Positions 1 to 7,001 of a DNA stretch of 41,163 bases are shown here, piece by piece. The stretch covers positions 1 to 41,163 of the forward strand of contig NZ_AUJI01000044.1 of NCBI RefSeq assembly GCF_000424145.1. The letters run 5' to 3'. The notes below the pieces were generated by a model. The model was not told the origin of the DNA. It did no database searches and worked only from the letters and a program-made list of their open reading frames with translations. The stretch comes from Butyrivibrio sp. AC2005. Its GTDB lineage: Bacteria > Bacillota > Clostridia > Lachnospirales > Lachnospiraceae. Position 1 is the first letter of the stretch, and each line of letters begins with the position of its first letter. Position numbers and translations under genes: made by a program.

Positions 1-303
1 TGTGCATACTTCAAGGAAAACAAAAGCTTTCTTGGAAACAATGCAAGGCAGATTTTTATTTGTATTCACTCCAAAGCATGGGTCATGGCTTAACATGATA
101 GAAGGTTTCTTTGGCAAAATGACACGCCAGATGCTACGTGGAATAAGGGTAGGCACTAAACAAGAACTTGTTGATCGCATTTATCTATACTTTGAGGAGA
201 TAAATCAATCTCCGGTGGTGCATCATTGGAAATACAAAATGGATGAAATCGATGCAGCAGAGGATATAGCAAAAACGGTCTAGTTAATTTTTGCACGGAC
301 TAC
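1..303 (+). mobile_element. IS630-family insertion sequence, right end (left part outside window)
   Basis: This is the 3' end of an IS630-type element whose transposase enters from the left edge. After the transposase stop codon about 20 bases remain, ending in a TGCACGGACTAC-like terminus next to a TA dinucleotide at 304-305. IS630 elements characteristically insert at TA. The element abuts a minus-strand gene start that is broken at exactly this point. The exact terminus is inferred, because the other inverted repeat is not in the window. Confidence 0.75.
2..283 (+). CDS. IS630-family transposase, C-terminal part (5' end outside window)
   Basis: About 93 residues of the DDE transposase C-terminus are visible, read in frame from base 2; the true start lies upstream of the window. 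The segment HGSWLNMIEGFFGKM carries the last catalytic acidic residue (the E of NMIE) and is typical of IS630 transposases, as is the tail with FEEINQ and HHWKYKMDEI. The enzyme would catalyse cut-and-paste movement into TA targets. Whether it is functional cannot be judged because the first two catalytic Asp residues are not in view. Confidence 0.85.
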   Translation: MHTSRKTKAFLETMQGRFLFVFTPKHGSWLNMIEGFFGKMTRQMLRGIRVGTKQELVDRIYLYFEEINQSPVVHHWKYKMDEIDAAEDIAKTV

Positions 304-342
304 TATTGCCTGCTTGTTTTTTTCTAATTCACTTAGGCTCAT
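304..342 (-). pseudogene. 5' remnant of a small gene (SnoaL/NTF2-like start) cut by the IS630 element
   Basis: On the minus strand a strong ribosome binding site (GAGGGAGGATTAT) precedes an ATG at 342 that opens MSLSELEKNKQAI. The frame then runs into the end of the IS630 element and stops after seven element-encoded codons. A start of the type 'sLSELEKNKQ' resembles SnoaL-like/NTF2-like small proteins of Clostridia; this family call rests on only 13 residues and is tentative. What is secure is a good start site whose gene is interrupted at the insertion point. The remainder, if kept, should lie to the left of the element. Confidence 0.5.
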
Positions 343-407
343 ATAATCCTCCCTCAACTTTTCTTTCAAACAGCCAGATTATTTGCTAAAAAGCTTGCAA
401 AAATAAC

Positions 408-423
408 GTTAGCAATATCTAAC
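408..423. promoter_or_regulatory. Palindromic operator-like site (GTTAGC-AATA-TCTAAC)
   Basis: Sixteen-base near-palindrome with 6-4-6 spacing and one mismatch between the arms. It lies between the divergent start at 342 (minus) and the HMA gene start at 519 (plus). It belongs to the window-wide set with consensus GTTAGC-N4-GCTAAC. Confidence 0.6.
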
Positions 424-430
424 TATTTAT

Positions 431-446
431 GTTAGAATATGCTAAC
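431..446. promoter_or_regulatory. Palindromic operator-like site (GTTAGA-ATAT-GCTAAC)
   Basis: Second copy of the 6-4-6 palindrome in this intergenic region, one mismatch between the arms, beginning 23 bases after the first (about two helical turns). Tandem sites at this spacing suggest cooperative binding of a dimeric repressor; that is inference. Confidence 0.6.
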
Positions 447-466
447 CAATAGTTCAATAATGTTGA

Positions 467-483
467 TTGATAATATTTATCAA
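467..483. promoter_or_regulatory. Fur-box-like inverted repeat upstream of the FeoB-associated/HMA gene
   Basis: TTGATAA-TAT-TTATCAA is a perfect 7-3-7 inverted repeat. Its core TGATAATATTTATCA matches the classical 7-1-7 Fur box TGATAATNATTATCA except for one base. It lies 36 bases before the ATG of the FeoB-associated gene. Iron control through Fur is therefore plausible, though not shown. Confidence 0.5.
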
Positions 484-518
484 ATAAATTTTTAAGAATA
501 CGAAAGGAATCAAACAAA

Positions 519-872
519 ATGTCAAATATAATTGCAGCGGTAGTAATCCTGGCTATCATAGGCTTTGCTCTCAGAGGCTCAATAAAACATTTCAAGGGAG
601 AAGGAGGATGCTGCGGCGGTGGAAGCTCTGTCGTAAAGGAACCCGATAAAAAGCTGGAAAATCCTGTTATTGGCAAAGTGACCCTAAAAGTGGAAGGAAT
701 GCACTGTGAAAATTGCAGAAACAGAGTAAAACGCGTCATCAACAGTATTGACGGCGCGTCTTGCAAAGTAAATTTGAAAAAAGGTATTGTAGATATCGAA
801 TTTGACAGAAATATTGATACTGATGTTTTTGTAAATGCTATCGAAAACCTGGATTTTAAGGTTGTCTTATGA
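519..872 (+). CDS. FeoB-associated Cys-rich membrane protein with C-terminal HMA metal-binding domain
   Basis: A 117-residue protein. Residues about 4-22 form one membrane segment, followed by a basic stretch and a Cys/Gly-rich motif (GGCCGGGSS, around residue 30) typical of FeoB-associated Cys-rich proteins. Residues about 52-117 form a heavy-metal-associated (HMA) ferredoxin-like fold with the metal-binding GMHCENC motif (CxxC). It probably binds a soft or transition metal at the inner membrane, linked to ferrous iron or copper handling. The start follows GAAAGGAATC. No feoB is visible in the window. It stands alone, convergent with a broken ECF gene, behind two palindromic sites and a Fur-box-like repeat. 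Confidence 0.85.
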   Translation: MSNIIAAVVILAIIGFALRGSIKHFKGEGGCCGGGSSVVKEPDKKLENPVIGKVTLKVEGMHCENCRNRVKRVINSIDGASCKVNLKKGIVDIEFDRNIDTDVFVNAIENLDFKVVL

Positions 873-1225
873 CCTTTCCATTTGAAATTCTTATAATCCC
901 CCGCCTTTGCGATAAGGTCAGCTGCAAGTCCCGTAATGATTATCAGCGGTGCGCCGAGAAATCCCATTCCTGTCACAAACATAATGATTGCTATAAGAAC
1001 TAACATGATGGTGATCATTCCAAACTTCTCGATTTTACTGTAAAAAAGCATCATGGGAATTGCGCCTGCAAGCGGAAGCAGCACTACGTAAGATGCAACG
1101 ATGTATGGGTGAATGTATCCAAGCATTCCACATGCAAACTCAACCACAAACCATATTGCTGTAAAAATTCCAACTGTAATAAAATCTTTTGCTGTTAATT
1201 TCTTTGTTTCCTTTTTTTCCTCCAA
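873..1225 (-). pseudogene. MptD-family ECF transporter S component, N-terminal fragment
   Basis: About 118 residues resemble the N-terminal half of MptD/Trep_Strep-type S components (usually about 190-200 residues), with hydrophobic segments around FITVGIFTAIWFVVEFACG and ITIMLVLIAIIMFVTG. Such proteins give substrate specificity to an ECF importer. At about 873 the recognisable sequence stops, and the reading frame runs on only as the antisense of the HMA gene, so the C-terminal helices are lost. The only start is a TTG at 1225 without a good ribosome binding site. No T component or intact ECF ATPase is nearby. Non-functional in all likelihood. Confidence 0.7.
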
Positions 1226-1243
1226 TAAACTTTATTCTAAGTA

Positions 1244-1291
1244 ACCCCCTCATCCGGCACTTCGTGCCACCTTCCCCCAGAGGGGGAAGGC
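1244..1291. repeat. Double-hairpin intergenic repeat (REP/MITE-like)
   Basis: Two adjacent hairpins: GGCAC-TTC-GTGCC (1256-1268) and CCTTCCCCC-AGA-GGGGGAAGG (1270-1290). They are preceded by CCCCCTCATCC, which could pair with part of the second arm. The pattern resembles short dispersed repeats common in Clostridia genomes. It separates the ABC exporter gene from the broken ECF gene and is far more GC-rich than its surroundings. No poly-T tail follows on either strand, so it is not a simple terminator. Confidence 0.65.
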
Positions 1292-1307
1292 ATGATTTTC
1301 TAAAAAA

Positions 1308-3044
1308 TCACGCTATCTTCCAGCTAACAGCCTGTTTTCTTCCACTGACAAAGTTCTTATAAATTCCATCCTGCTCCATCAGCTCATCATGCTTACCCTG
1401 CTGAACAATTTTGCCTTTATCAATTACAACTATCTGGTCAGCATGTCTTACTGTCTTAAGCCTGTGGGCTATCATGATAATGGTCTTTTCCTTAGTCAGG
1501 TTCTCAATGGCCTGCGTGATTTCTTTTTCATTTTCGGGATCAACATTGGCTGTAGCCTCATCAAGGATGATAATCGGTGCATCCTTCATGATTGCGCGGG
1601 CGATTGCAATTCTTTGCTTTTCGCCACCTGAAAGAGTTGCACCGCCTTCTCCAACAACTGTCTCGTATCCATCAGGAAGTCCCATGATAAAATCATGACA
1701 ACAGGCCTTTTTAGCAGCTGCTATGACATCATCCATCGATGCTTCAGGTCGTCCAAAGCGGATGTTGTTAGCAATAGTATCTTCAAATAAGTAAACCCTC
1801 TGAAATACAAAGCTGAAATTCTCCATTAGGGAATCAAAACTGTAGTCCCTTACATCTCTTCCACCAAGTGTTACTTTTCCTGACTTTACATCCCAGAATC
1901 TGGCAATAAGAGATGTGATTGTTGTCTTTCCGCCGCCTGAGGGACCAACAATCGCGGTAGTAGTATTCTCTTTTATATCAAGCGTCACATCGTCAATGAT
2001 TGTCCGGTTTTCATAGGCAAAGCTGACATGCTCAAGATGAATATCTTTATTTGCTGGGCGAATATCCTCGCCATTTATATCCATTTGTTCTATCTCAAGT
2101 ATTTCGTTTACAAGGTCTACTCCTCTGCCAATGATTTTCAAAAGTGCTGTATATATTCCTGCCATATCCAGAGCTTCAAATACCATAAATGAGCACAGAA
2201 GCATGGTTATTGTATAAGTAAGCTCCATGGTGCCTGTAAGATAAAAGTAGACAGACGCTCCCGCTATTACGACGCCGATAAGCTTACATATAAGCATCTG
2301 GACGCCGACTGCCGGTATTGCTGCAACTTCTGCGCCTATATCAGCTTTTGTCTTCCTTTCAATAGCCTTGGATAATCTGGTACTGTTCTGGGAAATGATG
2401 TTGTAATTTCGTATCTCGGCTATGCCCTGGATAAACTCCAAAACCACGCCAACCATGTCCTTATCCGATTCAAGCTTCTCGCCAGCAACCTTTTCAACAC
2501 TATAGTTTGTGTACTTGTTGAACAGGAAGAAAATAAATATTCCGATTACTGAAATAATGCCTATTCTCACATCAAATATGAACATTCCTATTCCGATTAC
2601 AATAGTTGTAATGCTTCCCTGAAGAACCATCATAATCGCGCGGGTTGCGATATCCCCGGTCTGCTCAAGTGTATTGGTTGTTACGGAAGTGATATGTCCA
2701 AGGCTGGTATCGTTAAAATAACCCATAGGAAGGTATCTTAAATGCTGACCTATTTCTATTCTTTTGGCGCAACAGGTATTGTAACCGGCCTCTGTCTGAA
2801 GCATTTGGGAAAATCTGTTTACTACCATTTTTCCGATGGTACTGACAAGCATAAATCCCATGACAGTAATAAATGTATTAGCATCAATGCTTCTGTTTAC
2901 AACTGCGCTTATTGCGAAGAAAGCAGCAGGAATCTTCATTGCTCCGAACATAGCATCAAGAACACCCAGTGCGACTGATTTATAGAACTTGGTTCTATCC
3001 TCCTTGCTACAGAAATCAAAGAACTTGCGAAGCATATCAAGCAT
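1308..3044 (-). CDS. ABC transporter, exporter-fold ATPase/permease half-transporter (second subunit)
   Basis: About 578 residues: a six-helix type IV transmembrane domain (to about residue 320) fused to a nucleotide-binding domain with Walker A GPSGGGKTT, Q-loop SFVFQ, signature LSGGEKQR, Walker B IIILDEA and H-loop AHR. An in-frame upstream ATG exists at 3065, but the ATG at 3044 is preferred because AAAGGAGG lies 6 bases before it. It overlaps the end of the preceding half-transporter by 8 bases, so the two are coupled and very likely form a heterodimer. Exporter-fold pairs of this sort can export peptides or drugs, or import siderophores as YbtPQ and IrtAB do; the substrate cannot be read from sequence. 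Confidence 0.9.
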   Translation of the reverse strand: MLDMLRKFFDFCSKEDRTKFYKSVALGVLDAMFGAMKIPAAFFAISAVVNRSIDANTFITVMGFMLVSTIGKMVVNRFSQMLQTEAGYNTCCAKRIEIGQHLRYLPMGYFNDTSLGHITSVTTNTLEQTGDIATRAIMMVLQGSITTIVIGIGMFIFDVRIGIISVIGIFIFFLFNKYTNYSVEKVAGEKLESDKDMVGVVLEFIQGIAEIRNYNIISQNSTRLSKAIERKTKADIGAEVAAIPAVGVQMLICKLIGVVIAGASVYFYLTGTMELTYTITMLLCSFMVFEALDMAGIYTALLKIIGRGVDLVNEILEIEQMDINGEDIRPANKDIHLEHVSFAYENRTIIDDVTLDIKENTTTAIVGPSGGGKTTITSLIARFWDVKSGKVTLGGRDVRDYSFDSLMENFSFVFQRVYLFEDTIANNIRFGRPEASMDDVIAAAKKACCHDFIMGLPDGYETVVGEGGATLSGGEKQRIAIARAIMKDAPIIILDEATANVDPENEKEITQAIENLTKEKTIIMIAHRLKTVRHADQIVVIDKGKIVQQGKHDELMEQDGIYKNFVSGRKQAVSWKIA

Positions 3045-4824
3045 TTGCAGCCTCCTTTCCGACATCAGAGTCGTCCCCGTTTTCCGTTAAATCATTATCC
3101 TTTGCCATTGTATGTGCTTCCCACATCTTTCTATAGAGAATTGAGCTTCCAAGCAGCTCTGTGTGGATACCTGATGCCTCAATATTTCCATCATTTATTA
3201 CGAAAATCTTATCCGCATCTTTTATAGTTGAAAGCCTGTGGGCAATAACAATCAGGGTCTTTCCCTGCACGAGTTTTGCCACACTTTCCTGAACAAGTGC
3301 TTCATTTTCAGTATCTGTATAAGCTGTTGCTTCATCAAGAATAACTACAGGCGCATTTTTCAGCATCGCTCTTGCTATGCATATTCGCTGTCTCTCACCT
3401 CCTGACAGATGTCCGCCGGCTCCGCCAACAACTGTGTCATAGCCATTCTCAAGGCCAAGGATGAAGTTGTGACATCCTGATGCTTTTGCTGCATTTATGA
3501 CTTCTTCATCTGTGGCGCCTTTTTTACCCAGTCTGATGTTTTCCATTATGGTCATGTCAAAGAGATAGTTATCCTGCGCAACATAGGCAATCTGACCTGT
3601 ATAGTAATCAAGGGGCAGCTCCCTGATATCTACGCCTCCGTATGTGATACTTCCCTCATCAACGTCCCAAAGAGAATCGATAAGTCTTGCAATTGTACTC
3701 TTTCCTGAGCCGGAGGGGCCTACAAAAGCATTGACCTCACCCTGCTTTATCTCCATGTCAATTCCGTGAAGAATTTCCTTGTCTTTATATGAAAACTTCA
3801 CACCCTTAAGCTCAATATCAGAGCCTACAGGCTTCTTTGAAAGCGTAGCAGGTCTTACCATGTCCTTCCTCTCGATAATCTCTGTAACTTCGCCAAAGAT
3901 AGTCTTCATCTTCATGATGTCATCCATATATGAAAAGGCTATAACAAGCGGTGAAATCAGTCCTGCTGATAAGATTACGCAGGTAATGAAATTTTCGGGA
4001 GTAAGGCTTCCGCCTTTAACAAGAATAAGTCCCACCGGCAGAACTCCAAGAAATGTAGCAGGCATAAACGAAATGCTTCCGGCCTGCCACCAGATACATT
4101 TCCGCATCCATTTTATGAAGCAGTCAGCGCCTTCTTTAGCTGCGACCACGAATTTCTCGTATGAGCTTCCGGTTTTCCCAAAGGCTTTTATGACCTCTAT
4201 ACCATTTATATACTCAACTGCTGTATCGTTCAGATACTTGGTCTTTTGCACTGTAACTTCAAATTCACCCTGGCTCTTTGCCATCATGACAGCTGCAAAT
4301 CCCACACCGATAATTGCCGGAATAAGATTGGATAGCCCAACTCTCCAGTCAAGGGTTAAAAGATATATGAACATAACTATTGGTAATAGGATATTTGAAG
4401 TGAACTCCGGAACAATATGAGCAAGTGTGGTCTCCATTGAGTCTACACGCTCAACAATGATGTTTTTATAGCTTCCACTGTTATCATCGAGAACTGATCC
4501 AAGCGGAATTGTAGATAGCTTTTTGCAAAGCTGTTTTCTGATGCCACCAAGCACGTTGAAGGTGGCCACATGAGAAAGCGTTGTCGATACCGAATGAAGT
4601 GTTACTCTTAGTATCCAACATACTCCCATTAAAATGACTGCCTTCAGATAATAGTTAAAATCCCTATTACCTGCCAAAAGCTCCCGCACCATATCTGCAA
4701 TAATGAGATATGGAACAAAGGACGCTGCCACTCCAAGAATAGCAAGTATCACGCTACCCAGGTAAAAACTCTTTTTCCTCCCGGCAAACTCTAAAACCCA
4801 GGAGAATGTACTTCTTTTTTTCAT
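3037..4824 (-). CDS. ABC transporter, exporter-fold ATPase/permease half-transporter (first subunit)
   Basis: About 595 residues with an N-terminal six-helix transmembrane domain and a C-terminal nucleotide-binding domain: Walker A GPSGSGKST, signature LSGGERQR, Walker B VVILDEA, H-loop AHR. The ATG at 4824 has GAAGGAGGAAC in front; an upstream in-frame start at 4869 would overlap the regulator and lacks a site. It lies 34 bases after the TetR gene and overlaps the next half-transporter. The pair next to a TetR regulator and an MptD-type ECF fragment is a recurring Clostridia arrangement, as I recall it. Substrate unknown; a siderophore or haem-like ligand is a guess supported only by the metal-related neighbours. 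Confidence 0.9.
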   Translation of the reverse strand: MKKRSTFSWVLEFAGRKKSFYLGSVILAILGVAASFVPYLIIADMVRELLAGNRDFNYYLKAVILMGVCWILRVTLHSVSTTLSHVATFNVLGGIRKQLCKKLSTIPLGSVLDDNSGSYKNIIVERVDSMETTLAHIVPEFTSNILLPIVMFIYLLTLDWRVGLSNLIPAIIGVGFAAVMMAKSQGEFEVTVQKTKYLNDTAVEYINGIEVIKAFGKTGSSYEKFVVAAKEGADCFIKWMRKCIWWQAGSISFMPATFLGVLPVGLILVKGGSLTPENFITCVILSAGLISPLVIAFSYMDDIMKMKTIFGEVTEIIERKDMVRPATLSKKPVGSDIELKGVKFSYKDKEILHGIDMEIKQGEVNAFVGPSGSGKSTIARLIDSLWDVDEGSITYGGVDIRELPLDYYTGQIAYVAQDNYLFDMTIMENIRLGKKGATDEEVINAAKASGCHNFILGLENGYDTVVGGAGGHLSGGERQRICIARAMLKNAPVVILDEATAYTDTENEALVQESVAKLVQGKTLIVIAHRLSTIKDADKIFVINDGNIEASGIHTELLGSSILYRKMWEAHTMAKDNDLTENGDDSDVGKEAANA

Positions 4825-4858
4825 AAGTTCCTCCTTCTTTGATGTGTTTTTATGTGTT

Positions 4859-5458
4859 TTAAAAACCAAGAAATTTTCTCCATCCTTCTTTGAAAAAGGA
4901 TGTTAAGGTTTCGGCATGGTGAATTGCCTCATCATAAGAAAAATCATGGTCAACCATCTCAAGCATTGCTGTATACTGTGCGCTCAAAAGCAGATGCATC
5001 TCTTTCTCATCCACTTGGTTGATATGCATTCCGCTATTTTGAAGTTCCTTCATAAATGAAAGTGTCGCCACCTGAATCTTCGTAACTACTTCATGCAGAT
5101 AATTCTCGTATTTAGTCCCTTTGCTTCTGAAAAAAAGCAGTTTTTGTGTATCGAAATCTTTGTAGATCATATCCACGATAAACTTTGACTGTTCAGTGTC
5201 TTGCCACATGGCATCAAGTCCATGCTCTCGTGCGGTACCGGTCTGCCTTACCTCTTCGGTTTGGCACATCGCATCCCAGGCGCTTACTGCAGGTTCTACA
5301 ATCGCATCAAAGATCTCTTCCTTATTGGCATAATGACGATATAGAGCCGTTGCTGTTATTCCCACTTTAGCTGCAATTTTCCTCATGGAGGCTTCCTGAA
5401 AGCCCTTTTCCATGAATTCTGCTTTTGCAATGGTTATTATTTCTGATTTTGTATTCAT
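4859..5458 (-). CDS. TetR/AcrR-family transcriptional regulator
   Basis: A 199-residue protein with a typical TetR N-terminal helix-turn-helix (residues about 5-50: IAKAEFMEKGFQEASMRKIA, then ATALYRHYANKEEIF) and a variable, mostly helical ligand domain. It is the first gene of the unit with the two ABC half-transporters, which it probably represses together with itself. Upstream lie GTTAAC-GCT-GTTAAC and a GTTAGT-N4-GCTAAC palindrome, both candidate operators. The inducing ligand is unknown. Confidence 0.9.
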   Translation of the reverse strand: MNTKSEIITIAKAEFMEKGFQEASMRKIAAKVGITATALYRHYANKEEIFDAIVEPAVSAWDAMCQTEEVRQTGTAREHGLDAMWQDTEQSKFIVDMIYKDFDTQKLLFFRSKGTKYENYLHEVVTKIQVATLSFMKELQNSGMHINQVDEKEMHLLLSAQYTAMLEMVDHDFSYDEAIHHAETLTSFFKEGWRKFLGF

Positions 5459-5472
5459 ATTTTCCTTATGAT

Positions 5473-5487
5473 GTTAACGCTGTTAAC
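5473..5487. promoter_or_regulatory. Candidate TetR operator (GTTAAC-GCT-GTTAAC)
   Basis: Fifteen-base repeat of the self-complementary hexamer GTTAAC with a 3-base spacer, 15 bases before the TetR start codon. Symmetry and position fit an autoregulatory TetR site; binding is inferred. Confidence 0.45.
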
Positions 5488-5489
5488 TT

Positions 5490-5505
5490 GTTAGTTACAG
5501 CTAAC
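5490..5505. promoter_or_regulatory. Palindromic operator-like site (GTTAGT-TACA-GCTAAC)
   Basis: Same 6-4-6 palindrome as the other sites, one mismatch between the arms, 32 bases before the TetR/ABC transporter unit. It places that unit in the shared putative regulon. Confidence 0.6.
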
Positions 5506-5574
5506 ATTGTATGAGCTATGCATGCGTCAGTCAACGGTTTTCCTGGATTTTTGAGTGATAAAATTTCTCAAAAA

Positions 5575-5602
5575 TAGAGAGTGCTCTAGCGAGCACTCTC
5601 TA
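5575..5602 (-). terminator. Rho-independent terminator of the alpha/beta hydrolase unit
   Basis: Perfect 12-bp stem (TAGAGAGTGCTC / GAGCACTCTCTA) with a 4-base loop, followed on the minus strand by ATTTTTGAG. The hydrolase stop codon is embedded in the first arm. Confidence 0.85.
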
Positions 5603-6367
5603 TGTAGTCATATCCATAAATTCATCTATTGCTTTAAGCACAGGCTCCGCATATTCTTTCCCACCAAATAGCCACTGCTCGTGCTGCATGTCAAATTCCC
5701 TGATATCAGGATCGTGGAAATATTTTCTATAGCGTTTTAGGTACTTCTCTCCCATCTTATTTGCATAGATAAAATGTGCTTTTGTGTGTTCTACATATAT
5801 ATCATCTTCAAGGTGTGTCAAAAGGTCTGTGTAATACTCGTTCTTAATGGACTGCGGATTGAACTTGGAAAAGCAGTCCATAAATTTCTCAGCATTCTCA
5901 TCATCCATTTCAAAGATTTTTTTGAGCTTTTCCTTTGATTTATTTCTTTTTTTCTCACTACCTGTAAAGCTTGTAAGCAGCGGCACAACTAGCATAGACT
6001 GGAGCTTTGCAGATACCGGCCCGCTCTGATCAAGGTCCGGACTGCCAAAGATTGCATGGTCTATGTGCACGTTCTTTCTCATAACAAGCTGACCAACAAA
6101 ACTTGAGCCAAGAGAAGAACCGATAGCCCCATCAATCCTTCCGGAATGGTGCTCCGTTATATACTTCTCAATTTTCTCAGTTACTGTAATCATGTCCGGA
6201 AATATCTCATCGCTTCCGTCGAATCCATCGTAGTTCACACATATTAAGTGATATTTCTCGGAGAGATCCGGTATGACTGTTCCAAAATTTGTCTGCCAGT
6301 CGCAGCATGTCCCAGGCAGTAACATAAGTGTCTTCCCGGACATATTCCCCATTTCTTCAAATTGCAT
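5600..6367 (-). CDS. Alpha/beta hydrolase
   Basis: A 255-residue hydrolase-fold protein. The oxyanion region is LMLLPGTCCDWQTNF near the N-terminus, and the nucleophile elbow is G-S-S-L-G around residue 85 (AIGSSLGSS). The acid residue is probably in the segment after residue 190; a late His lies in DMQHEQW. This fits an esterase/lipase-like enzyme, cytoplasmic because no signal peptide is seen. The ATG at 6367 is used because homologous starts of the type MxFEExGN precede the LMLLPGT strand. It is the last gene of the minus-strand run and ends in a strong terminator. The substrate is unknown. Confidence 0.8.
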   Translation of the reverse strand: MQFEEMGNMSGKTLMLLPGTCCDWQTNFGTVIPDLSEKYHLICVNYDGFDGSDEIFPDMITVTEKIEKYITEHHSGRIDGAIGSSLGSSFVGQLVMRKNVHIDHAIFGSPDLDQSGPVSAKLQSMLVVPLLTSFTGSEKKRNKSKEKLKKIFEMDDENAEKFMDCFSKFNPQSIKNEYYTDLLTHLEDDIYVEHTKAHFIYANKMGEKYLKRYRKYFHDPDIREFDMQHEQWLFGGKEYAEPVLKAIDEFMDMTT

Positions 6368-6387
6368 TTTTCATACTCTCCCAATTT

Positions 6388-6719
6388 TTATTTTCTGCAC
6401 TGAAATACCGCAATACTCTCCACATTTGAAACATTGACCTCGCTGTACATTCCCTTAAGTCCGGAAATGTTTTCCACACCGGCATTGAAAGAACACCGGT
6501 GCCCACCGGAACCTCAAGCAGTTTCCCTGAAAAGTCAGCAGGGATCATCTCAAAAGCTCTTGCCTGGTATTCCAGCGCATCCTCTCTGTCCATGTTCCAC
6601 ACAAGCTTTGTAACTAACCTGCCCATAAAGGTACTGCAGGTCATCATCCCATCATAAAAGCTATGTGCTTTTCCAAGACTCTTATACGCACTTTTTATCT
6701 CGGATTTTCTATCTGACAT
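6388..6719 (-). pseudogene. Class I SAM-dependent methyltransferase with internal deletion and frame change
   Basis: From the ATG at 6719 (GGAGGAGGAAG ribosome site) the frame gives a normal methyltransferase N-terminus of about 85 residues, ending in SAM motif I: LLEVPVGTGVLSMPVWKTFPD. The sequence then changes abruptly. In another frame immediately afterwards reads a family-like C-terminus (VSNVESIAVFQCRK, stop at 6388-6390). A complete enzyme would have roughly 100 more residues carrying SAM motifs II-IV. The original frame instead runs out of register to a stop at 6357. The gene has lost its middle and cannot make an active enzyme. Confidence 0.7.
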
Positions 6720-6763
6720 GTCTTCCTCCTCCAAATTTACATCAGATATCCGTTTGTATCCTT

Positions 6764-6979
6764 CTAAAGGTCTGTCCGAATGCTTTGGAAACCAAGGATG
6801 AGTACTGCACCAATAATACGAAAAATGAGGATCCATGGCTCATACAAAATTCCTGTCTTGAAGGCATAGCTAAACAAGATAATTCCTGTAATATTGACCA
6901 CGGCAATTCCATAGATTATATATGGTCCAACTCCAAATAATGGGAGTTTCTGCCCTTCCTTCATGTAGTTCTTTAGCAT
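6764..6979 (-). pseudogene. Truncated small membrane protein, ICMT-like N-terminus
   Basis: A 71-residue reading frame with a good ribosome site (AAGGTGATAAG) before the ATG at 6979. It starts MLKNYMKEGQKLPLFGVGP and has two membrane segments (IIYGIAVVNITGIILFSYAF and ILIFRIIGAVLILG). This resembles the N-terminal third of bacterial isoprenylcysteine carboxyl methyltransferase-like (ICMT) proteins, usually 180-200 residues. After VLILG the sequence ends within nine unrelated residues. Another frame continues from the same spot without a stop into the next gene, suggesting a junction near 6790. The family call is moderate; the truncation is inferred from length. Confidence 0.5.
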
Positions 6980-7001
6980 TTTCTTATCACCTTGTCATGC
7001 T

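Noticed and set aside
419..872. The C-terminal half of the 268-codon minus-strand frame (419-1225) as part of a real ECF protein
   Set aside because: From 872 down it is exactly antisense to the well-supported HMA gene and loses membrane-protein character; only the part above about 873 resembles MptD.
3779..4420. Long plus-strand reading frame (213 codons) across the first ABC half-transporter
   Set aside because: It lies wholly antisense to a clear ABC transporter coding sequence, has no ribosome site and no family features; a frame shadow.
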